Of a stretch of DNA of 64,000 nucleotides, positions 9,451-18,592 are shown in pieces. Position numbers and translations under genes: made by a program. Numbering within the stretch: the stretch's first letter is position 1; each line of letters opens with the position of its first letter. The notes under the pieces are model-generated. The model was not told where the DNA came from. It saw nothing but the letters and a program-made list of their open reading frames with translations, and did no database searches. Source of the DNA: Methylobacterium goesingense (lineage in GTDB: Bacteria; Pseudomonadota; Alphaproteobacteria; Rhizobiales; Beijerinckiaceae); assembly GCF_022179225.1 (NCBI RefSeq), contig NZ_BPQL01000101.1, forward strand, positions 1 through 64,000, in the 5' to 3' direction.

Positions 9451-9534
9451 GCCCGCGTGGTGGAATGGTAGACGCGTCCGACTCAAAATCGGAAGCCGAA
9501 AGGCGTGGGGGTTCGAGTCCCTCCGCGGGCACCA
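9451..9534 (+). tRNA. tRNA-Leu (anticodon CAA)
   Basis: Class II tRNA of 84 nt with encoded CCA. The acceptor stem GCCCGCG/CGCGGGC is perfect. The anticodon stem TCCGA/TCGGA holds the loop CTCAAAA, with anticodon CAA at 9484-9486. A long variable arm follows, then the T arm GGGGG-TTCGAGT-CCCTC. The anticodon reads UUG leucine codons, rare in this GC-rich genome. Confidence 0.97.
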
Positions 9535-9566
9535 GCGACGATACGGCTCTGCCACCGTCCCGCTCC

Positions 9567-10262
9567 TCATTCCGCTTCGAGAAACCGCGCGATCCATCGC
9601 TTGACGCGGGCGCCGTCACCCGGCCGCTCCAGGGACGCGAGGGCGTCGCTGCGCTGTTTCGGGTCGAGGTCCCCCGGCCGGTGGCCGGCGATCAGCGCAC
9701 GGGCGTAATCCGCCGCGAATTCCGGATGGAACTGGAACGAGATCGCGCGCCGGTCGGCATAGGCCAGGATGCCGTGCGGGGTGAAGGCGCTGCCGGCGAG
9801 CGTGCGGGCGCCGGGCGGCAACGCCACCACCTGATCCTGATGGATCGCCGGAACCGACACCGTGACCGTGTCGTCCATCCACGGCGCCCGCTCGTCGATG
9901 TCGTAGGCGTGCAGCCCGAGTCCCCACCCCTTCGCGGATTTCTCCACCCGCCCGCCATAGGCCTGCGCCATGGCCTGATGGCCGAAGCAGATGCCGACAA
10001 GGGGCTTGGCCCGGTCGAGGCGGCGCAGGAAATCGAAGAGGTCCGCGATCCAGGGGAGGGGATCGTAGGCTCCGGCGGGTGACCCCGTAACGATGACGGC
10101 GTCGTAACGCTCCGGGCCGGTCGGCCAGTCGCCGCGAGTGATGTCGTGGATAGTGCCGACATGCCCGGTCTCGAGTAGGTCTGCCGTCATCCGTCCGTAG
10201 CCGGGATAACGGTCCCGCAGCCGCTCCGGCGGTGCGCCCGCTTCGAGGATCGCGATTCTCAT
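9567..10262 (-). CDS. Class I glutamine amidotransferase (GMP synthase-like GATase domain protein)
   Basis: Stand-alone GATase1 domain, 231 residues. Catalytic Cys is in VGICFGHQAMAQAYGG and His/Glu are in FQFHPEF. Such single-domain proteins act as glutaminases or gamma-glutamyl hydrolases; the substrate is unknown. The start may be the GTG at 10268 or the ATG at 10262 (MRIAILEAG), which I prefer. A decayed ethanolamine-permease fragment lies immediately upstream on the same strand, so the two may once have formed one amine-utilisation operon. Confidence 0.8.
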   Translation of the reverse strand: MRIAILEAGAPPERLRDRYPGYGRMTADLLETGHVGTIHDITRGDWPTGPERYDAVIVTGSPAGAYDPLPWIADLFDFLRRLDRAKPLVGICFGHQAMAQAYGGRVEKSAKGWGLGLHAYDIDERAPWMDDTVTVSVPAIHQDQVVALPPGARTLAGSAFTPHGILAYADRRAISFQFHPEFAADYARALIAGHRPGDLDPKQRSDALASLERPGDGARVKRWIARFLEAE

Positions 10263-10266
10263 GCGC

Positions 10267-10395
10267 ACCCCATAGCCGAGCCCAGCTTTAGCTCCAGCCG
10301 AAATACGCGCCCGAAATCACGAGACCGACCGCGATGCCCCAGAGGTTTAAGGCGTCGAGGCCCCAGTGGAGTCCGTCTTCGTCTGCATCGCGCCA
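10267..10395 (-). pseudogene. Remnant of an ethanolamine permease (N-terminal fragment)
   Basis: One minus-strand frame encodes LNLWGIAVGLVISGAYFGWS and then stops (TAA at 10288-10290); past the stop the frame continues SWARLWG. This closely resembles the first transmembrane segment of APC-family ethanolamine permeases as I remember it (LHLWGIAVGLVISGEYFGWSYGW), with the stop where Tyr is expected. There is no start codon in frame close upstream, and the rest of the roughly 450-residue permease is absent because the amidotransferase gene begins at once. The left boundary is approximate. Confidence 0.55.
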
Positions 10396-10445
10396 TCCCC
10401 TTCGCCGGTTGTCACCGGCCCTCGGGTGAAGGCAAGGCCCAGCCG

Positions 10446-11660
10446 TCAGGCAGCACTGGCGCGCGAGCGCCGCCAGGACCGGGGCGGGGCCGGATCGAAA
10501 CCGCCGGCCTTGGGGCGAATGTCCATCGCATTGCCGCGCCAGAGAATCGCGCCCCGCATCCAGGCGCAGGTCCAGAGGGCCGGGATCAGGGTGTCGCGGA
10601 TGAGGAAGGCGAGGAGGAGCCGCGGCCGGCGATACCATCCGGCCCGGTGGGCGAGGCCGATCTCGGCCCCGTACCAGAGGGTGGTGAGGCAGAGAAGGAT
10701 CGCCGCGAGGCTGAGGGAAGGCGTGGCCGCGAGCGCGATGCCGAAGGGCAGGAGTGGACCGCAGCCGATCTCGGGGGCGAAGAAGAGTGGAAACGTGACC
10801 CGGCGCAGGCGGGCCCAGCGCAATTGGCGCGACCAGACCTCCGACAGGGTACGGCGGCCGAGAGGCTGGTCGAAGGGCGCGGCGACGAGGTGGACCCGGG
10901 CGCCCGCCGCGCGCACCAACTTGGTGGCCGCCGCATCCTCGGCGATCTCCGCGGCCAGGGCCCGGATGCCGCCCCGCGCTTCCAGGAACGGCTTGTGCCA
11001 AAGCATGCTCTTGCCCTGTGCGAAGCCGAGGCCGAGGGCCTCGCCGGTATATTGCCAGCGCGCCTGGAGGGTGTTGAGGAAGGCGCATTCCACCGCGGCG
11101 AACAGGCCGTCCGGCCGGGCGCCGATCGGCGTCGAGCAGACGAGGCCGGTATTCGGGCGCCAGGCCGCCTGGAGTTGCTGCAGGTAGTCCGGCGGCATCG
11201 CGACGTTGGAATCGGCGAGCACCACCCAATCGTGCCGGGCCGCCTCCCAGCCCCGCACGCAGTTGTTGAGCTTCGGGTTGTCGCTGATGCGCTCGTCGCC
11301 GACGATCAGGCGGGCGGGGATCCCCGGATGCGCGGCCATCAGGCGGCGCAGCAGGGGAACGATCGGGTCGTCCGCATCCGCCACGCAGAACAAGATCTCG
11401 TAATCCGCATAGGCGAGCTGGAAGCCCCGCGTCAGCAATTCCTCGCTGAACGCCTCGATGCCGCAGACGGGACGGACGAGGGAGACCGGCGCGCCCGCCG
11501 GAACCAGACCTATGCTCTGCCCACGCCCGATCCGGCGGGCGGCCATTGCAATGCCCGCGAGGTTGATCAGCGTGAGGGCGCCGCAGAGGGCGAGCGCCAC
11601 GAGCGTGCCGGTCGTGCCCAGGTCACGCATCGCCGCGTTCCACATCGGCCCCTCCCACAT
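10446..11660 (-). CDS. GT21-type glycosyltransferase (ceramide glucosyltransferase-like / HpnI-like)
   Basis: Membrane glycosyltransferase of about 404 residues. A transmembrane helix (TLVALALCGALTLINLAG) precedes a GT-A domain with VSLVRPVCGIE, the DADD/DSNVAMPPDYL metal-binding region, and a C-terminal (Q/R)xxRW-type motif in SRQLRWARLRR. More membrane helices follow. These are GT21 features: glucosylation of ceramide, or N-acetylglucosamine transfer to hopanoid lipids (HpnI). No hopanoid gene is adjacent, so the acceptor is open. ATGs at 11660 and 11645 both have purine-rich ribosome sites; 11660 is used. Confidence 0.82.
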   Translation of the reverse strand: MWEGPMWNAAMRDLGTTGTLVALALCGALTLINLAGIAMAARRIGRGQSIGLVPAGAPVSLVRPVCGIEAFSEELLTRGFQLAYADYEILFCVADADDPIVPLLRRLMAAHPGIPARLIVGDERISDNPKLNNCVRGWEAARHDWVVLADSNVAMPPDYLQQLQAAWRPNTGLVCSTPIGARPDGLFAAVECAFLNTLQARWQYTGEALGLGFAQGKSMLWHKPFLEARGGIRALAAEIAEDAAATKLVRAAGARVHLVAAPFDQPLGRRTLSEVWSRQLRWARLRRVTFPLFFAPEIGCGPLLPFGIALAATPSLSLAAILLCLTTLWYGAEIGLAHRAGWYRRPRLLLAFLIRDTLIPALWTCAWMRGAILWRGNAMDIRPKAGGFDPAPPRSWRRSRASAA

Positions 11661-11809
11661 CCGCGACCTCTCCCCTGGCGGGCCTTGCGGCACCCGTCGC
11701 GCACCGGCCCACCGGACACGGGGTCGCGGTGCTTCGCGCATCAGCGCCCCTAACAGCCCGGATGCTTCAAGCGTATGACAGGGCAGCGGTGTCGTGAGGG
11801 AGACGGGGT

Positions 11810-12772
11810 TTGGCCAGGCCGGCGCAGGTGGCGATCGTGGGGGCCGGAATGGCGGCGGCGAGCGCGGCGCGCCGCCTCGCCGAGGCCGGGTTCGCCGTGA
11901 GCGTGTTCGACAAGGGACGCCAGGTCGGGGGCCGCATGGCGAGCCGCCGAGACCGCGAGACCGGGCTCCGCTTCGACCACGGCGCGCAGGTCCTGCGCGC
12001 CCATGGGCCGGCCTTCCGGCATTGCCTCGACGATTGGCGCGCGCGCGGGATCGTGGCGCCCTGGGATGCGCCCGGCACGGACGCGGCGGTGCCCGACATG
12101 ACAGCCCCGGTGCGCGATCTCCTCGCCGGCCTCGAAGTCCATGTCGGGCGCACGGTGACCAGCTTGACGCGGGATGCCGCCGGATGGCGCCTCGCCCTCG
12201 CCGAGGCGCCCGAGGCCCGCGTGTTCGACGCGCTGGTGCTCACGCCCCCGGCTCCCCAGACCGAGCGGCTTCTTGGCTCGATGGCACCTAACGTCGGCGC
12301 GGCGGGCTTCGCGGGGCTCCGCGAGGCCGCCTATGCGCCGTGCTGGTCGTTGATGCTGGCTACGCCGCAGGAGCTTCCCTTCGCGGGCGATGTGCTCCGA
12401 CCGGACGAGGGTCCGATCGCGGCCGTGTTCCGGGAGAGCGCGAAGCCCGGCCGGTCGGAGACTGCGCCCCACGTCACCCTCCACGCCTCGCCTGAGTGGT
12501 CGGCGGCACATCTGGAGGAAACCCCCGAGGCGGTCGAGGCCGCTTTGCTCGCGGCCCTCGGCGCGCTCCTCGGCATGGCCATCGCCCCGACCCATCGGCG
12601 CGCTCATCGCTGGCGCTACGCCCTGGTGACCGCGACCTGCGGTGCGCCCTACTTGTACGATGCGGCCGCGCGGCTCGGCTATGCGGGCGATGCCTGCCTC
12701 GGGCCGCGCGTCGAAGCCGCCTACGACAGCGGCGCTGCCTTGGCCGACCGGCTGGCGGCGGATCTCGCATGA
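11810..12772 (+). CDS. Renalase-like NAD(P)/FAD-dependent amine oxidoreductase
   Basis: Flavoprotein of 320 residues. The N-terminal FAD motif is [21 protein letters not shown], followed by [16 protein letters not shown] and FDHGAQ, typical of bacterial renalase-like proteins. The C-terminal block [15 protein letters not shown]...[17 protein letters not shown] closes the FAD site. No ATG lies before the Rossmann motif, so TTG at 11810 is used, with GAGGGAG upstream; GTG at 11828 is possible. Its TGA overlaps the ATG of the deacetylase-like gene, so the two are translationally coupled. Confidence 0.8.
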   Translation: MARPAQVAIVGAGMAAASAARRLAEAGFAVSVFDKGRQVGGRMASRRDRETGLRFDHGAQVLRAHGPAFRHCLDDWRARGIVAPWDAPGTDAAVPDMTAPVRDLLAGLEVHVGRTVTSLTRDAAGWRLALAEAPEARVFDALVLTPPAPQTERLLGSMAPNVGAAGFAGLREAAYAPCWSLMLATPQELPFAGDVLRPDEGPIAAVFRESAKPGRSETAPHVTLHASPEWSAAHLEETPEAVEAALLAALGALLGMAIAPTHRRAHRWRYALVTATCGAPYLYDAAARLGYAGDACLGPRVEAAYDSGAALADRLAADLA

Positions 12773-13683
12773 GCCTGCCCATCGTCTTTCACCCGGCCTA
12801 CGAGGCGACCCTGCCGGAGGGGCACCGCTTCCCCATGCGCAAGTACGGCCGGCTTGCCGAGATCCTGGCGGCGCGGGGCCTGGTGCCGAACGGCTTCGCC
12901 CGCCCTGAGCCCGCCGGCGCCGAACTCCTCGCGGTCGCCCACGACCGCGCCTACGTGGAGGCCGTGCTGGCCCACGATGTCTCGCGCGAGATCGAGCGCA
13001 CCATCGGTCTGCCGGTGGGCGAATCGGTGGTGGCTCGCTCCTGCGCGTCCGTGGGCGGAACCCTGCTGGCAGCGCGGCTGGCCCTGGCGCACGGCATCGC
13101 GGGCAGCACGGCCGGGGGCAGCCACCACGCCCGGCGCGAGACCGGGGCGGGCTTCTGCATCTTCAACGACGTCGCGGTGGCGGCGCGCCAGCTTCACGCC
13201 GACGGCACCATCGCCCGCGCCCTCGTGATCGATTGCGACGTCCACCAGGGTGATGGTACCGCCGATTGCCTCGGCGGGACGCCCGACCTCTTCACGCTCT
13301 CGATCCACGCCGAGAAGAACTACCCGACCCGCAAGATCGCCAGCGACCGCGATGTCGGCCTGCCGGATGGCCTGGACGATGCCGGTTACCTGGCGGTGCT
13401 AGAGGCCCATGTCGGGCCGCTTCTCGACGCGATCCGACCCGACATCGTGTTCTACAATGCCGGCGTCGATCCCCACCACGACGACCGCCTCGGCCGCCTC
13501 GCCCTCACCGACGAAGGTCTTCTGGCGCGCGACCGGTTCGTCGTCGGCGAGGCCCGGCGGCGCGGGGTGCCCCTCGTCGGCGTCATCGGCGGCGGCTATT
13601 CCACCGACATCGACGCCCTGGCCGGCCGCCATGCCCTGCTCTTTACCGCAATGGTCGAGGCGGCGGGGACACCGCTCCGTTAA
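12769..13683 (+). CDS. Histone deacetylase-family (acetoin utilization/acetylpolyamine amidohydrolase-like) protein
   Basis: Zinc-dependent deacetylase fold, 304 residues. Zinc and catalytic residues are visible: tandem His in [20 protein letters not shown], Asp-His in [12 protein letters not shown] and the Asp of [14 protein letters not shown]. Bacterial members deacetylate polyamines or small acyl-amines; the tight coupling to a renalase-like amine oxidoreductase suggests a joint role in amine metabolism (inference). Confidence 0.88.
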   Translation: MSLPIVFHPAYEATLPEGHRFPMRKYGRLAEILAARGLVPNGFARPEPAGAELLAVAHDRAYVEAVLAHDVSREIERTIGLPVGESVVARSCASVGGTLLAARLALAHGIAGSTAGGSHHARRETGAGFCIFNDVAVAARQLHADGTIARALVIDCDVHQGDGTADCLGGTPDLFTLSIHAEKNYPTRKIASDRDVGLPDGLDDAGYLAVLEAHVGPLLDAIRPDIVFYNAGVDPHHDDRLGRLALTDEGLLARDRFVVGEARRRGVPLVGVIGGGYSTDIDALAGRHALLFTAMVEAAGTPLR

Positions 13684-13730
13684 CGCCCGAAGGCTAGCGT
13701 ACCGCCGTCCCTCGTCGTTTCGAGCCCGTC

Positions 13731-14573
13731 ATGCCACGTCCGTCCCGCTTACTCGTCGCGGCCAAGTGGGGCACCCTGTGCCTCGCGGTCCTGGTCACCG
13801 GGCTGGCGTTCGTCGGTCGACCATTGACGGCTCCGCTCTCGAGCGAGGTCGAGATCGCGCGGATGACATGGGTGGAGGTGCGCGGCGCCGTCGCGCGGGG
13901 CGCCACCACCGTGCTCGTGCCGAGCGGTGGCATCGAGCAGAACGGCATCCACATGGTGACGGGCAAGCACGACCGCATCGTCGGTTGGGCCGCGCACCGG
14001 ATCGCCGAGGGGCTGGGCCAAACCCTCGTCGCTCCCGTGATCTCATATGTTCCGCAGGGCGCCTACGATCCGCCCGAAGGCCACCTGCGCTTTCCCGGCA
14101 CGATCGGCGTCCCGGACGCCGTCTTCGCCGGTACCCTGGAGGGCATTGCCCGCAGCCTGAAGGGCGCCGGCTTCCGGACGATCGGCTTCCTGGCAGACCA
14201 CGGGGCGAGCACAGGGCCGCAGCGGGAGGTCGCCGAGCGCCTGTCTCGGGAATGGGCTTCGCAAGGAGTCCGCGTCGTCGACGTGAGTGCGTATTACGAC
14301 GATGCCGCCCAGCTCGACTGGCTCCGGGCCGCAGGTGAGACGATGGAGACCATCGGGCGCCACGCCGGGATCCAGGACACCTCCGAACTCATGGCGATCT
14401 GGCCCGAGGGGGTCGATCTCGGCCGCCTTTCCGGTATCGGGTTTCACGCCGAGGCGACCGGCGCAGGCGGCGATCCGAGCCGCGCCTCGGCCGAGCGCGG
14501 GCGGACCCTGATCGACATGCGCGTGCGCGCGGCGGTTGCGCAGATCGAGGCCGCGCGTGCCGCCGGACGCTGA
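13731..14573 (+). CDS. Creatininase-family amidohydrolase-like protein, exported
   Basis: A 280-residue protein with an N-terminal hydrophobic signal/anchor (WGTLCLAVLVTGLAFVG) and a creatininase-fold body. The family blocks are VLVPSGGIEQNGIHMVTGKHD, YVPQGAYDPPEGHLRFPGTIG and FLADHGAS. The usual metal-binding pattern is E-x-HLPxxTD; here it reads IEQNGIHMVTGKHD, with the Asp shifted, so the activity may differ from creatininase. The exported form is a distinct branch. Substrate unknown. Confidence 0.78.
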   Translation: MPRPSRLLVAAKWGTLCLAVLVTGLAFVGRPLTAPLSSEVEIARMTWVEVRGAVARGATTVLVPSGGIEQNGIHMVTGKHDRIVGWAAHRIAEGLGQTLVAPVISYVPQGAYDPPEGHLRFPGTIGVPDAVFAGTLEGIARSLKGAGFRTIGFLADHGASTGPQREVAERLSREWASQGVRVVDVSAYYDDAAQLDWLRAAGETMETIGRHAGIQDTSELMAIWPEGVDLGRLSGIGFHAEATGAGGDPSRASAERGRTLIDMRVRAAVAQIEAARAAGR

Positions 14574-14617
14574 GTCCGCGTGACCTGGACTGCGTACGGA
14601 TCACGAGGGTTTTCCCC

Positions 14618-14635
14618 GGGGCGCATAACCGCCCC
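14618..14635 (+). terminator. Hairpin after the creatininase-like gene
   Basis: GGGGCG/CGCCCC with a CATAAC loop followed by TTAAG. Weak intrinsic terminator candidate 45 nt after the stop codon. Confidence 0.4.
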
Positions 14636-14689
14636 TTAAGGCGGATCTGACAGTTCTACGGGAGCAGTGTCGAACGCAAGGGCTGACGC

Positions 14690-15523
14690 ATGACCGACTT
14701 GGCCTTGGCCGTCGTGACCCAATTCAGTGATGCGATCCTCGCGGGCCTGCCGACGACGCTGGCCCTGGCGGTCGTCCTGACGATCCTGTGCGCCTTGTTT
14801 CCCGGAGCTTCGGGCAAGCCGTGGTGGCGCACCTCCGATATGATCACCGACATCTGTTGGTGGTTCGCCACCCCGCTGTTCACCCGTTACCTCAGCCTCC
14901 TGCTCCTCATCACCGGTACGGTCTGGTTCTCGATGATCCGGGGCGAAGACGCCACGGATACGTCTCCGTCGCTCGGGGTGTCCCTGCTTGCCGGCATGCC
15001 GTTCTGGTTGAGCGTGATCGTGTACATCGTCCTCATCGACATCATGATGTACGTGACCCACCGGGCGTTCCACACCATGACCCTGTGGCACTACCATGCG
15101 GTGCATCACTCGACCGAGGAGTTGCACTGGATGTCGGCGCGCCGCTTCCACCCGATGGACGACCTCATCCACATCGTGCTTCCGGACGTGGTGCTGATCC
15201 TGCTCGGCATGCCGATCGAGATCATCGCCTTCGTAGCGCCGTTCCAGGTCTGGCATTCCGCCCTCATTCACAGCGACCTGAACTGGGATTTCGGGTTCCT
15301 GAAGACCGTCATCGTCAGCCCGATCTATCATCGCTGGCATCACACGGGCATCGACCAGGGCGGCTCGAAGAACTTCTCGGCGACCTTTCCGATTCTCGAC
15401 CTCGTGTTCGGGACCTACTACATGCCGAAGGGCGAGCGGCCCGAGCGGTTCGGGATCGACGACCCGACCTTCCCGAAGGATTTCGCGGGCCAACTCCTGC
15501 ATCCCTTCCGCAACCGCGCCTGA
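14690..15523 (+). CDS. Sterol desaturase / fatty acid hydroxylase family protein
   Basis: Integral membrane di-iron oxygenase family, 277 residues with several transmembrane helices. The histidine clusters are HRAFH, HAVHH and HRWHH, the set that binds the di-iron centre. Bacterial members hydroxylate or desaturate lipids, carotenoids or sterol-like molecules; the substrate is unknown. It converges on the TetR gene with only 7 nt between the stops. Confidence 0.88.
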   Translation: MTDLALAVVTQFSDAILAGLPTTLALAVVLTILCALFPGASGKPWWRTSDMITDICWWFATPLFTRYLSLLLLITGTVWFSMIRGEDATDTSPSLGVSLLAGMPFWLSVIVYIVLIDIMMYVTHRAFHTMTLWHYHAVHHSTEELHWMSARRFHPMDDLIHIVLPDVVLILLGMPIEIIAFVAPFQVWHSALIHSDLNWDFGFLKTVIVSPIYHRWHHTGIDQGGSKNFSATFPILDLVFGTYYMPKGERPERFGIDDPTFPKDFAGQLLHPFRNRA

Positions 15524-15530
15524 GACGCGC

Positions 15531-16109
15531 TCAGGGCGTCGGGCTCCCGGACTTCGGCAGACCCTTTGCGGCGCATTCCATTGCGTCGAAGAGCTTCTCC
15601 AGTTCCGGTCCTTCCAGGCAGTGGAAGCCCAGCGTCCGGGTCAGCAGGAGGCCGAGGGTGGCGAAGGTCAGCATCGCGCCGGCGCCGGGGCAGCAGGCCA
15701 CGTCCTCCATCTGGGCGAGGCGCTGCTTCAGAAAGGCGTTGAAGCCCGCGAAAGCCTCGGGGCTCTCGGCGGAGGCCAGCAGCAGGGCGCGGGGAAACCC
15801 GTCCTCGTCGGCATAGACCTGGCGCGCATGGGCGATCAGCGCCAGGGGGAGGGCGGCCGCGTTCGCTCCCTGCTCGGCTTCGTGAGCCGCCACGCTCTCG
15901 CGGATCTCTCGCAGCTTGCGCTCGGCCAGCGCCGAGATCAGCGCGTCCTTCGAGGCGTAATGGTGCAGCACCCCGCCCTTGCTGAGCGAAGCCTCGGCCG
16001 CAACCGCGTCGATGGTGAGGGTGCGCGTGCCCATACGCCGGATGAGACGCTCGGCGGCGTCCAGAATCACCAGGGGGCGGTCTTCGCGGCGGGTACGCGC
16101 CTTCATCAT
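15531..16109 (-). CDS. TetR-family transcriptional repressor of the adjacent RND efflux operon
   Basis: A 192-residue regulator with an N-terminal helix-turn-helix (DAVAAEASLSKGGVLHHYASKDALISAL) and a TetR_C ligand domain. The VLHHYASKDAL helix and C-terminal LGLLLTRTLGF resemble regulators of multidrug pumps. It is divergent from the efflux operon, and a perfect 14-bp palindrome lies in the shared 220-bp intergenic region. The ATG pair at 16109/16106 leaves the start uncertain by one codon; the long upstream reading in this frame is non-coding. Confidence 0.88.
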   Translation of the reverse strand: MMKARTRREDRPLVILDAAERLIRRMGTRTLTIDAVAAEASLSKGGVLHHYASKDALISALAERKLREIRESVAAHEAEQGANAAALPLALIAHARQVYADEDGFPRALLLASAESPEAFAGFNAFLKQRLAQMEDVACCPGAGAMLTFATLGLLLTRTLGFHCLEGPELEKLFDAMECAAKGLPKSGSPTP

Positions 16110-16256
16110 CGACAATCTGGCCGGTCCGTCAGCGATTTTGCGGGGGGAGAGATCAACGCTGCAACCGGCAAGAAAGTCGATCACCCCAATGGGATACCCA
16201 GGAACGGCCGAGCCGGGAAGACGCTCCGCCGAGACAACGATCCCCGAAAATAAGAA

Positions 16257-16270
16257 ACCGTCTGGACGGT
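16257..16270. promoter_or_regulatory. Candidate TetR operator
   Basis: Perfect inverted repeat ACCGTC-TG-GACGGT, 60 bp before the first efflux gene. It would sit between a poor -35 (TAAGAA) and a -10 (TAGGAT, 16274-16279) of the efflux promoter, so a bound repressor would block transcription. Confidence 0.6.
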
Positions 16271-16329
16271 CGGTAGGATAGCAGATATGTGACGCCGGAG
16301 GGTAGGGCCTTTCGAATTTCGAGGACGCG

Positions 16330-17457
16330 ATGGTGAGTTGGCTGACCGTTTGGCCGCGCCGGTGCGGGGGCATGGCCTTGGTGCTCGCGGCCTGTGTCGT
16401 CGCGATGTCGTCCGCGTCGCGTGCCGCGGGCGATGCCAAGGCGGCGGGCAAGCCCGCGGTCGCGGTGGTCCGCACGGTGGTCGCGCACGGCACCACGATC
16501 GCTTCCGACCTGATCTTCACCGGCGACATCCAGGCCCAGTCACAGGTGAGCGTTGCCTTCCGGACCAATGGCAAGATCGCCAAGCGCCTTGTGGAAGTGG
16601 GCGATCACGTCACCGCCGATCAGGTGCTGGCCAAGCTCGACCCGAAGGAGCAGCGGGCCAACCTCACCAACGCGCAGGCCGCGCTCACCTCGGCCGAGGC
16701 GCTGCTGACCCAGGCGAAGCTGAACTTCAAGCGCCAGGAGCAGCTCATGGCCAGCGGCTACACCACCCGCCCGAGCTACGACGATGCCGAGCAGCAGCTG
16801 CGTACCACGCAGGCCTCGGTGGATTCGGCCAAGGCAGCCCTGGGCACCGCCGAGGAGCAGTTTTCCTACACGGACCTGAAGGCGGGTGTGGACGGTATCG
16901 TGCTGAGCCGCACCTTCGAGGTCGGACAGGTCGTCCAGACCGGCCAGTCCGTGCTGGTGATGGCGCAGGACGGGCCGCGCGACGCCGTCTTCAACATCTT
17001 CGAGGCGGTGCTTGCCGCGCCCCAAGAGAGCAAGACCGTCGCGGTCACGCTCCAGGCCGATCCGCGGGTCAAGGCGGTCGGCCGGGTGCGGGAGATTTCC
17101 CCCAGCGTGGATGCCGCCTCCGGCACCGTGCGGGTCAAGGTCGGGCTCGAGGAGACGCCCAAGGCCATGAGCCTTGGCGCTGTCGTCATCGGCACAGGTA
17201 AGTTCCGGCCGCGTCAGGCGATCGTGCTGCCCTGGTCGGCGCTCTACCGCTGGGAGAACGCCCCGGCGGTCTGGGTGCGCGATCCCGCCAGCGGCACCGT
17301 CTCGCCCCGAACCGTCACGATCGAGCGCTACGGGCCAAACACCATCGCGCTGAAGGGTGGCATCGAGCCCGGCGAGGAGATCGTCATCGCGGGAATTCAG
17401 CTCCTGCGGCCGGGGCAGACGGTTGCCGTCGCCGAGACCCTGGAGGCCACGCGATGA
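16330..17457 (+). CDS. RND efflux periplasmic adaptor subunit (first of two)
   Basis: HlyD/AcrA-type membrane fusion protein of 375 residues with an N-terminal signal peptide (GMALVLAACVVAMSSASRAAG). The order of parts is typical: barrel-sandwich hybrid half (GKIAKRLVEVGDHVTADQVLAKLD), alpha-hairpin (residues 105-165), second hybrid half (GIVLSRTFEVGQVVQTGQSVLVMA), then beta-barrel and membrane-proximal domain. It bridges the inner-membrane pump and an outer-membrane channel, which is not encoded here. Its stop overlaps the next adaptor (ATGA). Confidence 0.9.
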   Translation: MVSWLTVWPRRCGGMALVLAACVVAMSSASRAAGDAKAAGKPAVAVVRTVVAHGTTIASDLIFTGDIQAQSQVSVAFRTNGKIAKRLVEVGDHVTADQVLAKLDPKEQRANLTNAQAALTSAEALLTQAKLNFKRQEQLMASGYTTRPSYDDAEQQLRTTQASVDSAKAALGTAEEQFSYTDLKAGVDGIVLSRTFEVGQVVQTGQSVLVMAQDGPRDAVFNIFEAVLAAPQESKTVAVTLQADPRVKAVGRVREISPSVDAASGTVRVKVGLEETPKAMSLGAVVIGTGKFRPRQAIVLPWSALYRWENAPAVWVRDPASGTVSPRTVTIERYGPNTIALKGGIEPGEEIVIAGIQLLRPGQTVAVAETLEATR

Positions 17458-18530
17458 TCCGCCCGGCTCTGCTCGCCGTCGCCCTGGTGATTCCGCTCGG
17501 TGCTTGTCAGGCCGCCGAAGGGACGGCGCCGCCGCCACCCGTGCGGCCGGTTCTCTACCGGGTCGTGAAGCCGGTCTCGGCCCAGGTCTTCGGCCCGTTC
17601 GCGGGCGTGGTGGCGCCGCGCTACCAGTCCGAGATCGGTTTCCAGATCGCCGGGCGCATGATCGCCCGCGACGTGACCATGGGCGACATCGTCCACAAGG
17701 GGCAGCGCATCGCCGCCCTCGATCCGGTGGTGACGCGCTTCGCCCTGACCAGGGCCGAGGCCGAACTCGCCGATGCCAGGGCGCAGGCCGAGAACGCGAG
17801 CGCCACGGAATCGCGCCGCCGCCGCCTGCTCGCCGGCGGCAACGTCAGCCAGGCGCAACTCGACACCGCCGTGGCGAGCCGCGACACGGCCCAGGCTCGG
17901 GTCTCGCAGGCCGAGGCGAGCTTGCAGCGGGCGCAGGACCAGATGGGCTACACCGAATTGCGCGCGGATTTCGACGGCGTCGTCACAGTGCGCAGCGCCG
18001 AGGTCGGCCAGGTACTCAGCGCCGGTCAGGCGGTCGCGACCCTGGCCCGGCCCGAGGAGCGCGAGGCCGTGGTCGACATTCCCGAGGACCTCGTCGGCAC
18101 CATGCCGGCGGATGCCGAGTTCACGGTCTCCCTCCAGAGTGCCCCGGACGTGACAGCGACGGCGCGGGTGCGCGAAATCGCACCCTTCGCCGACCAGACC
18201 ACGCGCACCCGGCGCATCCGCATGACCCTGATCAAGCCCTCGGAGGCCTTCCGTCTCGGCTCGACCCTTACGGTCACCCTGGCGCGCGCCGAGCCGCCCC
18301 ATGTCGACTTGCCTGCCACCGTGGTGCTGACCGAGGACGGTCGCGACGCCGTCTGGGTCGTCGCGCCGGACGGGAAGAGCGTGCTCAAGCGGCCCGTCAC
18401 CGTCACGCGCCGGGACGCGAGCCAGGTCAGCATCGGCGCGGGCTTGAACGCCGGCGACCGCGTGGTCCTGGCCGGCGTCCATTCGCTCAAGGACGGGCAG
18501 GCCGTGCGCCTGCCCGACCAGGCGCCCTGA
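17454..18530 (+). CDS. RND efflux periplasmic adaptor subunit (second, lipoprotein)
   Basis: Second membrane fusion protein, 358 residues. It has a lipoprotein signal with lipobox IPLGAC, so it is probably acylated and anchored in the inner membrane. Hybrid-domain halves GRMIARDVTMGDIVHKGQRIAALD and GVVTVRSAEVGQVLSAGQAVATLA flank the coiled-coil hairpin. Two different adaptors before one pump gene recalls TriAB of the Pseudomonas TriABC system, where both adaptors are required. The start overlaps the first adaptor by 4 nt. Confidence 0.9.
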   Translation: MIRPALLAVALVIPLGACQAAEGTAPPPPVRPVLYRVVKPVSAQVFGPFAGVVAPRYQSEIGFQIAGRMIARDVTMGDIVHKGQRIAALDPVVTRFALTRAEAELADARAQAENASATESRRRRLLAGGNVSQAQLDTAVASRDTAQARVSQAEASLQRAQDQMGYTELRADFDGVVTVRSAEVGQVLSAGQAVATLARPEEREAVVDIPEDLVGTMPADAEFTVSLQSAPDVTATARVREIAPFADQTTRTRRIRMTLIKPSEAFRLGSTLTVTLARAEPPHVDLPATVVLTEDGRDAVWVVAPDGKSVLKRPVTVTRRDASQVSIGAGLNAGDRVVLAGVHSLKDGQAVRLPDQAP

Positions 18531-18592
18531 ACGCGTCGGGTCCCGCTGCCACCCATCATCAGCCGCCACCCCGGTGAGGCGAGAGCAAACCC

